From assembly GCA_963724135.1 (NCBI GenBank), contig CAVRTA010000004.1:496001-560000 (forward strand): a stretch of DNA of 64,000 nt, written 5' to 3'. Positions 36,476 through 45,957 of this stretch are shown piece after piece. This DNA is from DATLGB01 sp963724135 (GTDB lineage: Bacteria > Actinomycetota > Thermoleophilia > Solirubrobacterales > Solirubrobacteraceae). Made by a program: the position numbers and the translations under genes. The number at the start of each line of letters is the position of its first letter. Position 1 is the stretch's first letter. The notes beneath the pieces are model-generated. The model had not been told where the DNA came from. It saw only the letters and a program-made list of their open reading frames with translations, and did no database searches.

Positions 36476-36925
36476 TCAGGGCTTCGGCAAACGCTCGACG
36501 GCGCGCTTGAGCACCTGACCGCCGATCGACAAACCGACCTGTGCCAGTTCGCCCGCCGCCTGCACGACGGTGCCGACGAGCTCGACGCCGCTCGGCTTGC
36601 GTTCGGGAGCCGGCGAGCGCTGGACCGCCGCCTTCTTGGCGGGCGCATCGAGGCCGGAGGCCCCGGAGCGCACGGGCTTGGGCTTGTGGCCGCTCGCCTC
36701 GCTGATCGCGGTCGGCCGCGTCACGGGCTTCGGCCTGCGCTTGGCGGACGCCCGCGGCTTGGCCGGCGCGCGTTTCTTCGCGGCGGGCTTCGCCTTCGCC
36801 GCGGTGGTGCGCCGGCGGTTGCCCAGGCGCTGCGGGCGCGTCGTCGACAGCGACGCGAGAACGCTCGCGTCATCCCCGCTCGGCCGTGCCTTCGGCTTCG
36901 CCTTCCCGCTACCCCTCTCCGCCAT
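36476..36925 (-). CDS. Basic Lys/Ala/Pro-rich low-complexity protein
   Basis: 149 residues. The first 110 residues are a disordered chain with repeated AAKAKPAAKKRAPAKPRA-like segments, as in histone H1-type tails. The last 40 (GVELVGTVVQAAGELAQVGLSIGGQVLKRAVERLPKP) form an amphipathic or hydrophobic helix. It could bind DNA or RNA, or the membrane; no family recognised. ATG at 36925. Divergent from the sigma factor gene; 158 bp between starts. Confidence 0.6.
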   Translation of the reverse strand: MAERGSGKAKPKARPSGDDASVLASLSTTRPQRLGNRRRTTAAKAKPAAKKRAPAKPRASAKRRPKPVTRPTAISEASGHKPKPVRSGASGLDAPAKKAAVQRSPAPERKPSGVELVGTVVQAAGELAQVGLSIGGQVLKRAVERLPKP

Positions 36926-37083
36926 CGCGGCCAGTCTAGGCATCCTCAAGACGTGTCTCGCGCAGGCCGATCATCCACGTGACAAGTACGCGCTGACAGC
37001 CGTGGAAGCTCCGCTGAAGAAGCGCCTAGACTGCGACCAGCCGCCGCCCACGGGGGGCTTGGGAGCTCGGAGGATTCAAGATC

Positions 37084-38181
37084 GTGTCAGTCGTTGAACT
37101 CGCGGAACTCGAAGAGGTCAAGGCCCTCGTGCTGAAGGGTCAGGCCCTCGGGGTCCTGACGCTGACCGAGGTCCAGACGGCCGTGTCCGAGCTCGACATG
37201 GACGAGTCGGACATGGAGGAGTTGCACGGGTTCCTCGAGCGCTCGGAGATCGAGCTCGTCGAGGAGGTCGACCCGGCGCACACCGCCACCCAGGAGGAAC
37301 GCGCGGTCGACAAGCGCGGCCGGCGCAAGAAGACCGGGCTCGACCTGCGCCCGGACATGACGACGGACTCTTTGCAGCTGTTCCTCAAGGACATCGGCAA
37401 GGTCCGGCTGCTCACCGCGCAGGAGGAGGTCGACCTCGCGCGCCGCATCGAGCGCGGCGACCTCGACGCCAAGCAGAAGATGGTCGAGTCCAACCTGCGC
37501 CTGGTCGTCTCGATCGCCAAGAACTACCGCAACCAGGGGCTGCCGTTCCTCGACCTGATCCAGGAGGGCACGCTCGGCCTCGTGCGCGCCGCGGAGAAGT
37601 TCGACTACCGCAAGGGCTTCAAGTTCTCGACCTACGCGACCTGGTGGATCCGCCAGGCGATCGCGCGGGCGCTCGCCGACAAGGCGCGCACGATCCGCAT
37701 CCCGGTCCACGTGGTCGAGAAGCTCAACAAGATCGGCCGCGCCGAGCGCAAGCTCGTGACGGAGCTCGGGCGCGAGCCGACGGCGGAGGAGATCGCGGAC
37801 GTCACCGGCATCGAGCCCGAGGAGGTCGAGTCGATCAAGCGCTCGGCGCAGGCTCCCGTCTCGCTCGAGAAGCCCGTCGGCGACGAGGAGGAGTCCGAGT
37901 TCGGGCAGTTCATCGCCGACGAGCGGGCCGAGTCGCCCTACGAGCGCGCCGCGGAGATCCTCACCAAGGAGGCGCTGCGCGAGGCCCTCGAGAACCTGTC
38001 CTACCGCGAGCGCCGTGTGCTCGAGCTGCGCTACGGGCTCGGCGGCGAGCACCCGCGCACGCTCGACGAGGTCGGCCGGACATTCAACGTCACGCGCGAG
38101 CGCATCCGCCAGATCGAGAACCAGTCGCTCAAGAAGCTCCAGTCGCTCGCGGAAGCGCAGAAGCTGCGCGACGTCGCCTAG
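37084..38181 (+). CDS. rpoD: RNA polymerase primary sigma factor (sigma-70)
   Basis: 365 residues, group 1-type. Region 1.2 TDSLQLFLKDIGKVRLLTAQEE, region 2 NLRLVVSIAKNYRNQGLPFL and KGFKFSTYATWWIRQAI, region 3 IRIPVHVVEKLNKI, region 4 ENLSYRERRVLELRYGLGG and FNVTRERIRQIENQSLKKL. Region 1.1 is short and acidic, without the long Lys/Ala tract of streptomycete HrdB. GTG start with GGAGG at 37069-37073. Directs RNA polymerase to housekeeping promoters. Confidence 0.93.
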   Translation: MSVVELAELEEVKALVLKGQALGVLTLTEVQTAVSELDMDESDMEELHGFLERSEIELVEEVDPAHTATQEERAVDKRGRRKKTGLDLRPDMTTDSLQLFLKDIGKVRLLTAQEEVDLARRIERGDLDAKQKMVESNLRLVVSIAKNYRNQGLPFLDLIQEGTLGLVRAAEKFDYRKGFKFSTYATWWIRQAIARALADKARTIRIPVHVVEKLNKIGRAERKLVTELGREPTAEEIADVTGIEPEEVESIKRSAQAPVSLEKPVGDEEESEFGQFIADERAESPYERAAEILTKEALREALENLSYRERRVLELRYGLGGEHPRTLDEVGRTFNVTRERIRQIENQSLKKLQSLAEAQKLRDVA

Positions 38182-38218
38182 CGGATAGCGAAGCTCAAGC
38201 GGGCTGCGGCGCCCGCCG

Positions 38219-39548
<1,330 letters not shown>

Positions 39549-39550
<2 letters not shown>

Positions 39551-39583
39551 CGTCACAAAAGGGACGGACCCTCTTGTGAAACG
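39549..39583. repeat. Dispersed palindromic repeat, copy 3
   Basis: gcgtcacaaaagggacggac continuing as ccctcttgtgaaac, directly at the stop of pilT and between convergent genes. Confidence 0.75.
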
Positions 39584-39601
39584 GGCCCCCTTTTTGAAGT
39601 T

Positions 39602-40030
39602 CTAGACGAAGTCGAGGGGGCCGTCGTCGGGATCGGTGACGGGGTCCTCGCACGTCGGGCACCACCAGGTCGCCTCGAGGGCGGTGCCGCAACGCTGATG
39701 GCGCAGCGGCTCGTCCTCGGCGCGGGCGCCCCAGTCGGCGAGCAGCCGCAGCGCGCCGGCCAGTTCCGCGCCTGACGCCGACAGCTCGTAGACGTAGCGC
39801 GGCGGGCGCTCGGAGTAGGGCTGCTGGACGACGAGCGCGTTCTCGCCCAGCGCCTTCAGCCGCGCCGAGAGGATGTTCGGCGCGATCCCCCCGAGCCTGT
39901 CCTGGAGCTCCCCGAAGCGCAGCGGGCCCTCCAGCAGCGCCGCGATGGCCAGCAGCGTCCACCGGTCCCCGATCCGCGCCAGCGCGTCTGCAAGCGGCGA
40001 GGTCACGTCCGGTAGCCTAGTCACTTGCAT
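39602..40030 (-). CDS. HxlR-like winged-helix regulator with C-terminal zinc ribbon
   Basis: 142 residues. The wHTH part (PLADALARIGDRWTLLAIAALLEGPLRF...) matches the HxlR/MarR-like signature IGDRWTLL and RFGELQDRLGGIAPNILSARL. The last 40 residues hold RCGTALEATWWCPTCEDPV, a probable Zn ribbon with Cys-x-x-Cys. The ATG at 40030 overlaps the divergent protease ATG (shared CATG) and lies inside a palindrome; a GTG at 40006 is an alternative start. Likely autoregulatory. Confidence 0.78.
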   Translation of the reverse strand: MQVTRLPDVTSPLADALARIGDRWTLLAIAALLEGPLRFGELQDRLGGIAPNILSARLKALGENALVVQQPYSERPPRYVYELSASGAELAGALRLLADWGARAEDEPLRHQRCGTALEATWWCPTCEDPVTDPDDGPLDFV

Positions 40031-40041
40031 GTTGCAAGTGA
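40021..40041. promoter_or_regulatory. Operator palindrome in the HTH/PDZ-protease divergon
   Basis: tcacttgca-tgt-tgcaagtga, a perfect 9-bp inverted repeat, covers both divergent start codons. It contains CTTGC-N5-GCAAG as found before lon. Probably bound by the adjacent HxlR-like protein. Confidence 0.65.
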
Positions 40042-40790
40042 CGATCGCCGAGCTCGCCGCCCGCGTCGGCCCGAGCGTGGCCGGGATCGGCCGGGGCTGG
40101 GGCCGGGGGAGCGGTGTCGTCTTCGCGCGCGACCGCGTGATCACCAACGCGCACGTGCTCAGAGGCCCTGACCTCGCGCTCACCCTCGGGGGAGCGGTGG
40201 TGCACGGCCGGGTGACGGGCGTCGATCGCCGGCGCGACGTCGCCGTGATCGCCGCCGACACCGGCGATGCTGCGCCCGTCCCGCCCGCGCCCGAGCCGCC
40301 GTCGCTGGGCGCGCTGGTGTTCGCGCTGGCGGATCCCGGCGGACGCGGGCTGAGGGTCACGCACGGCCACGTCTCGACCGACGCGCGGGTGATCGAGCAC
40401 ACGGCACCGCTGCCGCGGGGGGCGTCCGGCGGCCCGCTGGTCGACGAGCAGGGCCGCCTGCTCGCCCTGAACACCGCGCGCATGGAGGGCGGGTTCATCC
40501 TCGCGGCGCCGTTCAGCCCCGCGCGCGCGCAGGCGCTCGCGCGCGGGGAGCAGATCCGCCGGCCGCAGCTCGGCATCGCGCTCGGCCGCGGCCTGGTCGT
40601 CCGCGCGGTCAAGGACGCCAGCCCGGCCGCGGTGGCGGGCATCAAGCCGGGGGACCGCTGCGTCGCCGTCGACGACCGGCCGCTGCGCTCCGTCGACGAC
40701 CTGCTCGACGCCGTCGAGGCCGGCCGCGCCTTCACTCTGACCGTCCTGCGCGACGGCGAGCAGCGGGATTTCGGCCTGAAACTTCACTAA
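40029..40790 (+). CDS. Trypsin-like serine protease with PDZ domain (HtrA-like)
   Basis: 253 residues. Protease fold with His in VITNAHVL, Asp in RRRDVAVIA and Ser in LPRGASGGPL, then a PDZ domain at about 175-250 (LVVRAVKDASPAAVAGIKPGDRCVAVDDRPL). No signal peptide or membrane segment is seen, unlike typical HtrA, so it would act in the cytosol unless the start is wrong. The ATG at 40029 or a nearby GTG (40038) may be used. Its last codons lie in the operator of the next gene. Confidence 0.83.
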   Translation: MLQVTIAELAARVGPSVAGIGRGWGRGSGVVFARDRVITNAHVLRGPDLALTLGGAVVHGRVTGVDRRRDVAVIAADTGDAAPVPPAPEPPSLGALVFALADPGGRGLRVTHGHVSTDARVIEHTAPLPRGASGGPLVDEQGRLLALNTARMEGGFILAAPFSPARAQALARGEQIRRPQLGIALGRGLVVRAVKDASPAAVAGIKPGDRCVAVDDRPLRSVDDLLDAVEAGRAFTLTVLRDGEQRDFGLKLH

Positions 40791-40797
40791 GTGAAGT
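40781..40797. promoter_or_regulatory. Palindromic operator before the second HxlR gene
   Basis: acttcac-taa-gtgaagt, a perfect 7-bp inverted repeat with 3-bp spacer, 13 bases before the ATG of the regulator and containing the stop codon of the protease. Likely an autoregulatory site. Confidence 0.6.
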
Positions 40798-40810
40798 ACA
40801 CTGGCTGACG

Positions 40811-41158
40811 ATGCCCAACAGCGATTGCCCCGTCTGTCGCACCGCGGAGGTCGTCTGCGGGAAGTGGACGATGCTGATCATCCGCGACCTCGCCGAGGGC
40901 CGGTCGCGCTTCTGCGAGCTCGAGCGCTCGCTCGCCGGCATCAGTCCCCGCACCCTCAGCCTGCGCCTGCGCGCCCTCGAGGAGGAGGGGATCCTCCAGC
41001 GGCAGACCTTCCCGGAGGTCCCGCCCCGCGTCGAGTACGCGCTGACGGAGAAGGGCGAGGCGCTGGTCCCGATCGTCGAGGCGATGCGCGCCTACGGGAC
41101 CGAGTGGCTCGGGGCGACAGGATCCTGTGCAGAGGCGCCTGAGCTAGCGCTCGCCTAG
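40811..41158 (+). CDS. HxlR family transcriptional regulator
   Basis: 115 residues. Full HxlR signature: CPVCRTAEVVCGKWTMLIIRDL, then RFCELERSLAGISPRTLSLRLRAL and a wing YALTEKGEALVPIVEAM. The N-terminal Cys in DCPV is the redox-sensing Cys of YodB/HypR-type members, so it may respond to quinones or oxidants (family knowledge). Same strand as the PDZ protease, 20 bp behind it. Confidence 0.9.
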   Translation: MPNSDCPVCRTAEVVCGKWTMLIIRDLAEGRSRFCELERSLAGISPRTLSLRLRALEEEGILQRQTFPEVPPRVEYALTEKGEALVPIVEAMRAYGTEWLGATGSCAEAPELALA

Positions 41159-41195
41159 CAGGAGCGTCGGACAGTGCGGCGAAAGCGCCGCCACG

Positions 41196-42431
41196 ATGCA
41201 CAACCGCGCCCTGCACGACGCCCTTTCCGTCTTCATCGAAGAGGCCGCCTGGCAGCTTGCCGCAGAGCTGGCCGGCGGCGCCGAGATCCCCTTCGAGCTG
41301 ATGGAGAAGTCCCCGCCCGCCCGCTCCACCGCTCCGCTGTACTGCTACCGCCCCCAGACCGGCATCTTCCTCGCCGACCGCGCTCTCGAGCTGCGCAAGC
41401 TCCCGAGCCACGGGGCCGCGAAGTCGCAGCTCGCCAGCCTCGGCGGTCTCGACGACTACCTGCGCCGCCGCGGCATCCGCGCGATCCCGTCCGAGCCGGC
41501 CGACCGCGCCGACGCGGCGATCCAGGCCTTCGTGGCCGCCGTCTGGAGCGACGCCACCGAGTTCGTCTTCGAGCCCGCGCGCTTCAGCCAGGCGTTCGCG
41601 GAGCTCGAGGACGCCGTCTACGCCGACGTCCACCTCACGCAGGTGCTGGCCCCGGTCGACGGCCTCGTGATCGAGTCCGAGCGCATCGAGCTCGGGGGCG
41701 GCCTCAGCCTCGTCCGCGCGGTCGCGCTGCCCGACGCGCCCGAGGAGCTGCGGCTCGACAGCTGGGCGACGGTGGCCGCGGTGCGCATCGAGGGCCACGA
41801 GGAGGTTCTCGCGCACGCGGGCGCCAAGCTGCGGCGCCTGCAGTCCGCGCTGCGCCTGTGGGATGACGCCGAGCCCGCGGTCGGGCCGTCGGCCTGGGCT
41901 CGCACCGGCGCAGGGCCCTGGCTGCACGTCCCGCTGGCCGCCGGCATCCGCCGCGCCCTCGACGACTGCCTGCTCGAGCCCGAGGAAGAGGACCCGCTAC
42001 GCGCGTTCATCGCGCTCGTCGACCGCCGCACCCCGAAGGGCGGCGAGCTCGCCTGGGCACTGCGGCGCTTCGAGCTCGGCTGCGAGCGCCCGTCCGCGGT
42101 CGAGGCGCTGACCGACTGGCTGCTCGCCGGCCGCGCGCTGCTCGTCGACCACGACAAGCCCGGCTACGAGGGCCTCGCCGAGCGCCTGGCCGCGATCTGC
42201 GCGACGATCGACGAGCGGCGCGCGCTGACCGAGCGCCTGCACCGCGCCGTTGCGCTCGAGCGCTCCGCCGTCGCCGGCCTGCTCCGCCACGACGACGAGC
42301 TCGAGACGCTGATCGGCACGTTCGCCGGATGCGTCCGCGCCATCCTGCGCGACGTCCTCTGCGGCCATCTCGACCCCGACCTCAGGACGGTCGCCGACGA
42401 GCTCCTGGCGGCCGAGGCGATCGCCGGATGA
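41196..42431 (+). CDS. Conserved protein of unknown function
   Basis: 411 residues, no signal peptide or membrane helix, not recognised. Mostly alpha-helical and acidic, rich in Ala, Leu, Glu and Arg. The first 100 residues contain EKSPPARSTAPLYCYRPQTG and a Leu-rich segment; the second half has a Cys/Trp-containing helical repeat (RRFELGCERPSAVEALTDWL). The ATG at 41196 has no strong ribosome site. Its stop overlaps a 25-codon membrane ORF (ATGA). Confidence 0.6.
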   Translation: MHNRALHDALSVFIEEAAWQLAAELAGGAEIPFELMEKSPPARSTAPLYCYRPQTGIFLADRALELRKLPSHGAAKSQLASLGGLDDYLRRRGIRAIPSEPADRADAAIQAFVAAVWSDATEFVFEPARFSQAFAELEDAVYADVHLTQVLAPVDGLVIESERIELGGGLSLVRAVALPDAPEELRLDSWATVAAVRIEGHEEVLAHAGAKLRRLQSALRLWDDAEPAVGPSAWARTGAGPWLHVPLAAGIRRALDDCLLEPEEEDPLRAFIALVDRRTPKGGELAWALRRFELGCERPSAVEALTDWLLAGRALLVDHDKPGYEGLAERLAAICATIDERRALTERLHRAVALERSAVAGLLRHDDELETLIGTFAGCVRAILRDVLCGHLDPDLRTVADELLAAEAIAG

Positions 42432-42505
42432 CCTGCTACCGGTACCGCCTCGCGCTCACGCTGTCCGTCCTCGGACTCGTGGCGCTCGCAATGCTGCCGG
42501 GCTGA
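42428..42505 (+). CDS. Possible 25-residue membrane peptide
   Basis: ATG overlapping the stop of the preceding gene (ATGA), reading MTCYRYRLALTLSVLGLVAL and five more residues before TGA. A short basic head and one hydrophobic helix, as in small single-span membrane peptides. Only the overlap and composition support it. Confidence 0.35.
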   Translation: MTCYRYRLALTLSVLGLVALAMLPG

Positions 42506-42565
42506 GGTCGTTTTTCCGTCCACCGCCGTTTAGGCGCCGGGCACGGCGTGCCGATGAGAAAGCAG

Positions 42566-42586
42566 ACACGGGCCGGATGCCCGTGT
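42566..42586 (+). terminator. Hairpin before the secreted-protein gene
   Basis: acacgggc-cggat-gcccgtgt, an 8-bp perfect stem, extended outside by tgaga/tctca with bulges. It could end transcription of the genes at 41196-42505 or fold in the leader of the gene at 42618. No U-tract. Confidence 0.4.
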
Positions 42587-42617
42587 CATCTCATTCATCA
42601 CGCAGGGGGTGCCTGTC

Positions 42618-44129
42618 TTGTCACGTCGTCTTTCGATGATCGCGGTTGCGTTCGGCCTTATCGCCGGCGCTGCGGTCCCGGCGTCCGCTTCGGCGGCCGT
42701 CAAATGGCGCTGTAGCGCCACGCCGCTGTCGGGCACGTTGCTCGGCCAGCAGCTGCCCACGCCGCGCGCCGGCTCGCTCGACAAGGAGTGCGGCAACGAC
42801 GCCACGCTTCCGACGATCGCGCTGCCCGCTCCGCTCGACCAGCTCGCTCGCATCGACCTCGTCAACGGCGTGACCGCCGTCAACGACGCCGGCGCGTACG
42901 CCGGTGCGGGTCTTGCCCAGGTCAAGATCGGCGCCCTGCCGATCCCGATCGGCGACATCCCGATCCCGGACGAGCTCAAGAGCGTCAAGGTCTACTTCCC
43001 GGACCGCGAGGACCCGGTCGCGAGCGTCGACCTGTCGCCGGCCATCGACGCGATCCAGAACCTCCCGTCGCGCGCACTGCTCGACGCGGGTGTCCTGTAC
43101 TCCAACGTGACCGGCACCTGCCAGAACGGCCAGCCGGTGATCAACGGCTCCTCGCGCATCCTCAACGCCGACGTGCTGGGCCTCACGCTCGACTCGTCGC
43201 ACACGGTCGACACGGCGGTCAACCTGATCGACACCGAGCACCTGGCGCTCGACTCGCTGAACACCAAGCTCGCTCACATCACGATCCTCGACAACTCCGT
43301 CGACGTCACGACCGAGAAGGTCCTGAACGCTCTGGATCCGGTGCTCGACGAGCTGCCGGCGCTGTCGATTCCGCCGACGCTCGCGCACGTGAAGGCCACG
43401 GCGGGCGAGCAGGAGCGCGTCAACGGCGTCCTGACCCAGCGTGCTCTGCGCCTGCAGATCTCGCTGCTCGGCCGGTCGATCGCCGACCTGCGTGTCGGTG
43501 AGGCGTCCGTCGGCGACGGCAACGCCTGCGAGCCGCCCCGCGCCCCGCGCCTCGCGCTCGAATGCACCAAGCGCAAGCTCGTGCTCATCGACGTGCTGCC
43601 CGAGGGTGATCACGTCCGCCTGTTCGGCGCCGCCGACCAGAGCCTGACCGGCAAGACCGTCCGCATCGTCTTCAAGGCGACCAAGCAGACGGTGGCGAAG
43701 GTCCGCGTCAAGGAGGATGGCTCGTTCACGACGACCGCGCCGATGCCTCCGGCGGGCGTCCGGTACACCAACCGGGCCCGCTACCAGGCGTTCGCGGGCG
43801 GTGAGCGGTCGATGAACCTCAAGCTCAACCGGCGCATGATCGTCCACGGCATGAAGTCCAAGGGCGGGTTCGTGACGATCAAGGGCCACGTGGTGCTGCC
43901 GCTGGCCAACCCGGTGCAGACGATCGAGGTTCGCCGGCGCGTGACCTGCCGCGAGTGGACGGTGGTCAAGCACTTCAAGCCCAACGCCGACGGTTCGTTC
44001 AAGGTGCGCGTGCGCAAGCCGAAGAACCTGGCTGCCACGGTGTTCCGCCTGGCGACGTTCGTCCGCAACAACACGCAGAACCCGAAGCTCTACCCGACCT
44101 TCACGCTCCCGCGGGCGGTCGATCTGTAG
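42618..44129 (+). CDS. Large secreted protein of unknown function
   Basis: 503 residues. The TTG at 42618 is chosen because AGGGGG lies 8 bases upstream; the GTG at 42609 falls within that site. Signal peptide (LSRRLSMIAVAFGLIAGAAVPASASA). Residues about 30-330 hold long beta-prone stretches with repeated DxxLxLDSxxT-like patterns (VLGLTLDSSHTVDTAVNLID) and scattered Cys. The C-terminal 180 residues look like Ig-type or CarboxypepD-like beta domains (TVRIVFKATKQTVAKVRVKEDGSF). No enzyme motif. Overlaps the convergent ArsA-like gene by 29 bp. Confidence 0.7.
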   Translation: MSRRLSMIAVAFGLIAGAAVPASASAAVKWRCSATPLSGTLLGQQLPTPRAGSLDKECGNDATLPTIALPAPLDQLARIDLVNGVTAVNDAGAYAGAGLAQVKIGALPIPIGDIPIPDELKSVKVYFPDREDPVASVDLSPAIDAIQNLPSRALLDAGVLYSNVTGTCQNGQPVINGSSRILNADVLGLTLDSSHTVDTAVNLIDTEHLALDSLNTKLAHITILDNSVDVTTEKVLNALDPVLDELPALSIPPTLAHVKATAGEQERVNGVLTQRALRLQISLLGRSIADLRVGEASVGDGNACEPPRAPRLALECTKRKLVLIDVLPEGDHVRLFGAADQSLTGKTVRIVFKATKQTVAKVRVKEDGSFTTTAPMPPAGVRYTNRARYQAFAGGERSMNLKLNRRMIVHGMKSKGGFVTIKGHVVLPLANPVQTIEVRRRVTCREWTVVKHFKPNADGSFKVRVRKPKNLAATVFRLATFVRNNTQNPKLYPTFTLPRAVDL

Positions 44130-45150
44130 GCAAGAGCCTCTCGCCCACCCGGGCGAGTCCCTCCAGGTCGTGGACGTCCCCGTCCAGTAGGGGGACGCCC
44201 ACGACCGTCGGGTTGTCGAGCGCGACGCTCAGCCGGTCCAGGCCGGCGGCGTCGCGCTCGGCCGTTAACCGCGCTTCCGCGACGCTGGCCTGGACCTTGG
44301 CCAGCAGCTTCGGTGCGAGCGGCGGCGGGTCGGCGTCGCCGACGGGGGGGTGGAGCTTGTTGACGATCAGCGCGCCGAACTCCATGCCCGCGCGCGAGAT
44401 GTGCTCGTGGAAGTGGATCGTCTCGGCGATCGGCTCGCGCTCCAGAGCGGTGACGAGCAGGAAGACGGTCGCCGGTGAGCGCAGCAGCGCCTCGACGTGG
44501 GCACCGCGCTCGGCCAGGTCGGGGATCATCGCGCCGAGCGCGCGGAAGAAGGTCGAGAGGTCGTCGAGCAGCGCGACGCCGGTCGCGCGCCGCAGCGCGG
44601 CGAAGACGACGCCGGTGCCGGCGCCCAGCAGCCGCCCGGAGCCGAGGAACATCCGTACCGCGCGCCCCTGCAGGAAGCCGGTGAGCCGCTCCGGCGCGTC
44701 GAGGAAGTCGAGCGCGTTGCGCGAGGGCGGCGTGTCGAGCACGAGGATGTCGAACTCGCCCGACCTCTCGAGTTCGTGCAGCTTGGCGATCGCGGTGAAC
44801 TCCTGAGTGCCTGCGACCGCTCCGCTGAGCTGGCGGTAGATCGGGTTGGCCAGCACCTCGTCGCGCGCCTGCTCGGTCGGAGCGACGCGGTCGATCAGCG
44901 CGTCGAAGGTGCGCTTGGGGTCGAGCATCAGCGCGTACAGGCCGCCCTCCACCTGGCGCGGCGTGTCGTCGAGCCGGTCGAGCCCGAGGGCGTTGGCCAG
45001 GCGCCGCGCCGGATCGATCGTGACCACCGCGACCTTGTGGCCCTGCCGCGCGAGCGCCAGCGCGATCGCCGCCGAGGTCGTGGTCTTGCCGACCCCGCCC
45101 GGCCCGGCGCAGATCACTATGCGCTTGCCCTTGATCACGTCTTGGAGCAC
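44101..45150 (-). CDS. ArsA/Get3-like ATPase
   Basis: 349 residues, SIMIBI P-loop ATPase. Deviant Walker A ICAGPGGVGKTTTSAAIA near residue 15, switch VVTIDPARRLANALG, and LVLDTPPSRNALDFLDAP, characteristic of the ArsA family (anion pump or tail-anchored protein chaperone). In actinobacteria such genes often occur in pairs; only one is present. GTG start, 42 bp from the divergent parA. Confidence 0.87.
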   Translation of the reverse strand: MLQDVIKGKRIVICAGPGGVGKTTTSAAIALALARQGHKVAVVTIDPARRLANALGLDRLDDTPRQVEGGLYALMLDPKRTFDALIDRVAPTEQARDEVLANPIYRQLSGAVAGTQEFTAIAKLHELERSGEFDILVLDTPPSRNALDFLDAPERLTGFLQGRAVRMFLGSGRLLGAGTGVVFAALRRATGVALLDDLSTFFRALGAMIPDLAERGAHVEALLRSPATVFLLVTALEREPIAETIHFHEHISRAGMEFGALIVNKLHPPVGDADPPPLAPKLLAKVQASVAEARLTAERDAAGLDRLSVALDNPTVVGVPLLDGDVHDLEGLARVGERLLPTDRPPAGA

Positions 45151-45192
45151 TCACGAGAAGGTAAACCGCGGGCGCGCGCGAAAGAGGCCCGC

Positions 45193-45957
45193 ATGAGCAC
45201 CGCGAAGGTCATCGCTTTTGCGAACCAGAAGGGCGGCGTCGCCAAGACGACCACGACCCTGAACCTGGCGGCGGCCTTTGCCGAGGAGGGCCACCGCGTC
45301 CTGTGCGTCGACATGGACCCGCAGGGCAACCTGACGATGTCGCAGGGGATCGACCCCGACCAGCTCGAGCTGTCGATGTACGACGTGCTCGTGCACGACA
45401 CGCCGATCCGCGAGGTGATCCGCCGCCGCGAGATCGACGTCGCCTGCGCCTCCATCGATCTCGCCGGCGCCGAGATCGCGATGTCCACCAAGATCGGTCG
45501 CGAGCGCTCGCTCGAGAAGGCGCTGCGCCCGATCAGGGAGGACTACGACTTCATCTGCATCGATACGCCGCCGAGCCTGGGACTATTGACGATCAACGCG
45601 CTGACGGCCGCCGACAAGGTGATCGTCCCCGTTCAGTGCGAGTATCTGTCGATGCGCGGGCTGATCCAGCTCACGAACACCCTCTCGATGATCCGCGAGA
45701 ACCTCAACCCCAACGTCGACATCGAGGGGATCCTCCCCACGCTGGTGGACTCGCGGACGATCCACGCCAAGGAGGCGATCGAGATTCTCGAGGAGAATTT
45801 CGGTGACCGTGTGTTCGCCTCGCGAATCCGCAAGACTGTCCGCTTTGCGGAGGCCCCTGTGAAGGGGATGTCGGTGCTCAAGTACGACCCCAACGGCGTC
45901 GCGGCAGACGCCTATCGCCAGCTGGCGAAGGAGGTTCTCGAGAATGGCCAGTCATAA
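45193..45957 (+). CDS. parA: ParA family ATPase
   Basis: 254 residues. Deviant Walker A NQKGGVAKTTTTLNLA with the signature Lys, CVDMDPQGNLT, FICIDTPPSLGLLT and PVQCEYLSMRGL, all as in ParA/Soj. Such ATPases position DNA or cell-division proteins through ATP-dependent dimer binding to DNA. There is no parB behind it; instead it overlaps ftsZ by 14 bases, so translation is coupled. A MipZ- or MinD-like role in placing FtsZ is a reasonable inference. AAAGAGG lies 6 bases before the ATG. Confidence 0.9.
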   Translation: MSTAKVIAFANQKGGVAKTTTTLNLAAAFAEEGHRVLCVDMDPQGNLTMSQGIDPDQLELSMYDVLVHDTPIREVIRRREIDVACASIDLAGAEIAMSTKIGRERSLEKALRPIREDYDFICIDTPPSLGLLTINALTAADKVIVPVQCEYLSMRGLIQLTNTLSMIRENLNPNVDIEGILPTLVDSRTIHAKEAIEILEENFGDRVFASRIRKTVRFAEAPVKGMSVLKYDPNGVAADAYRQLAKEVLENGQS

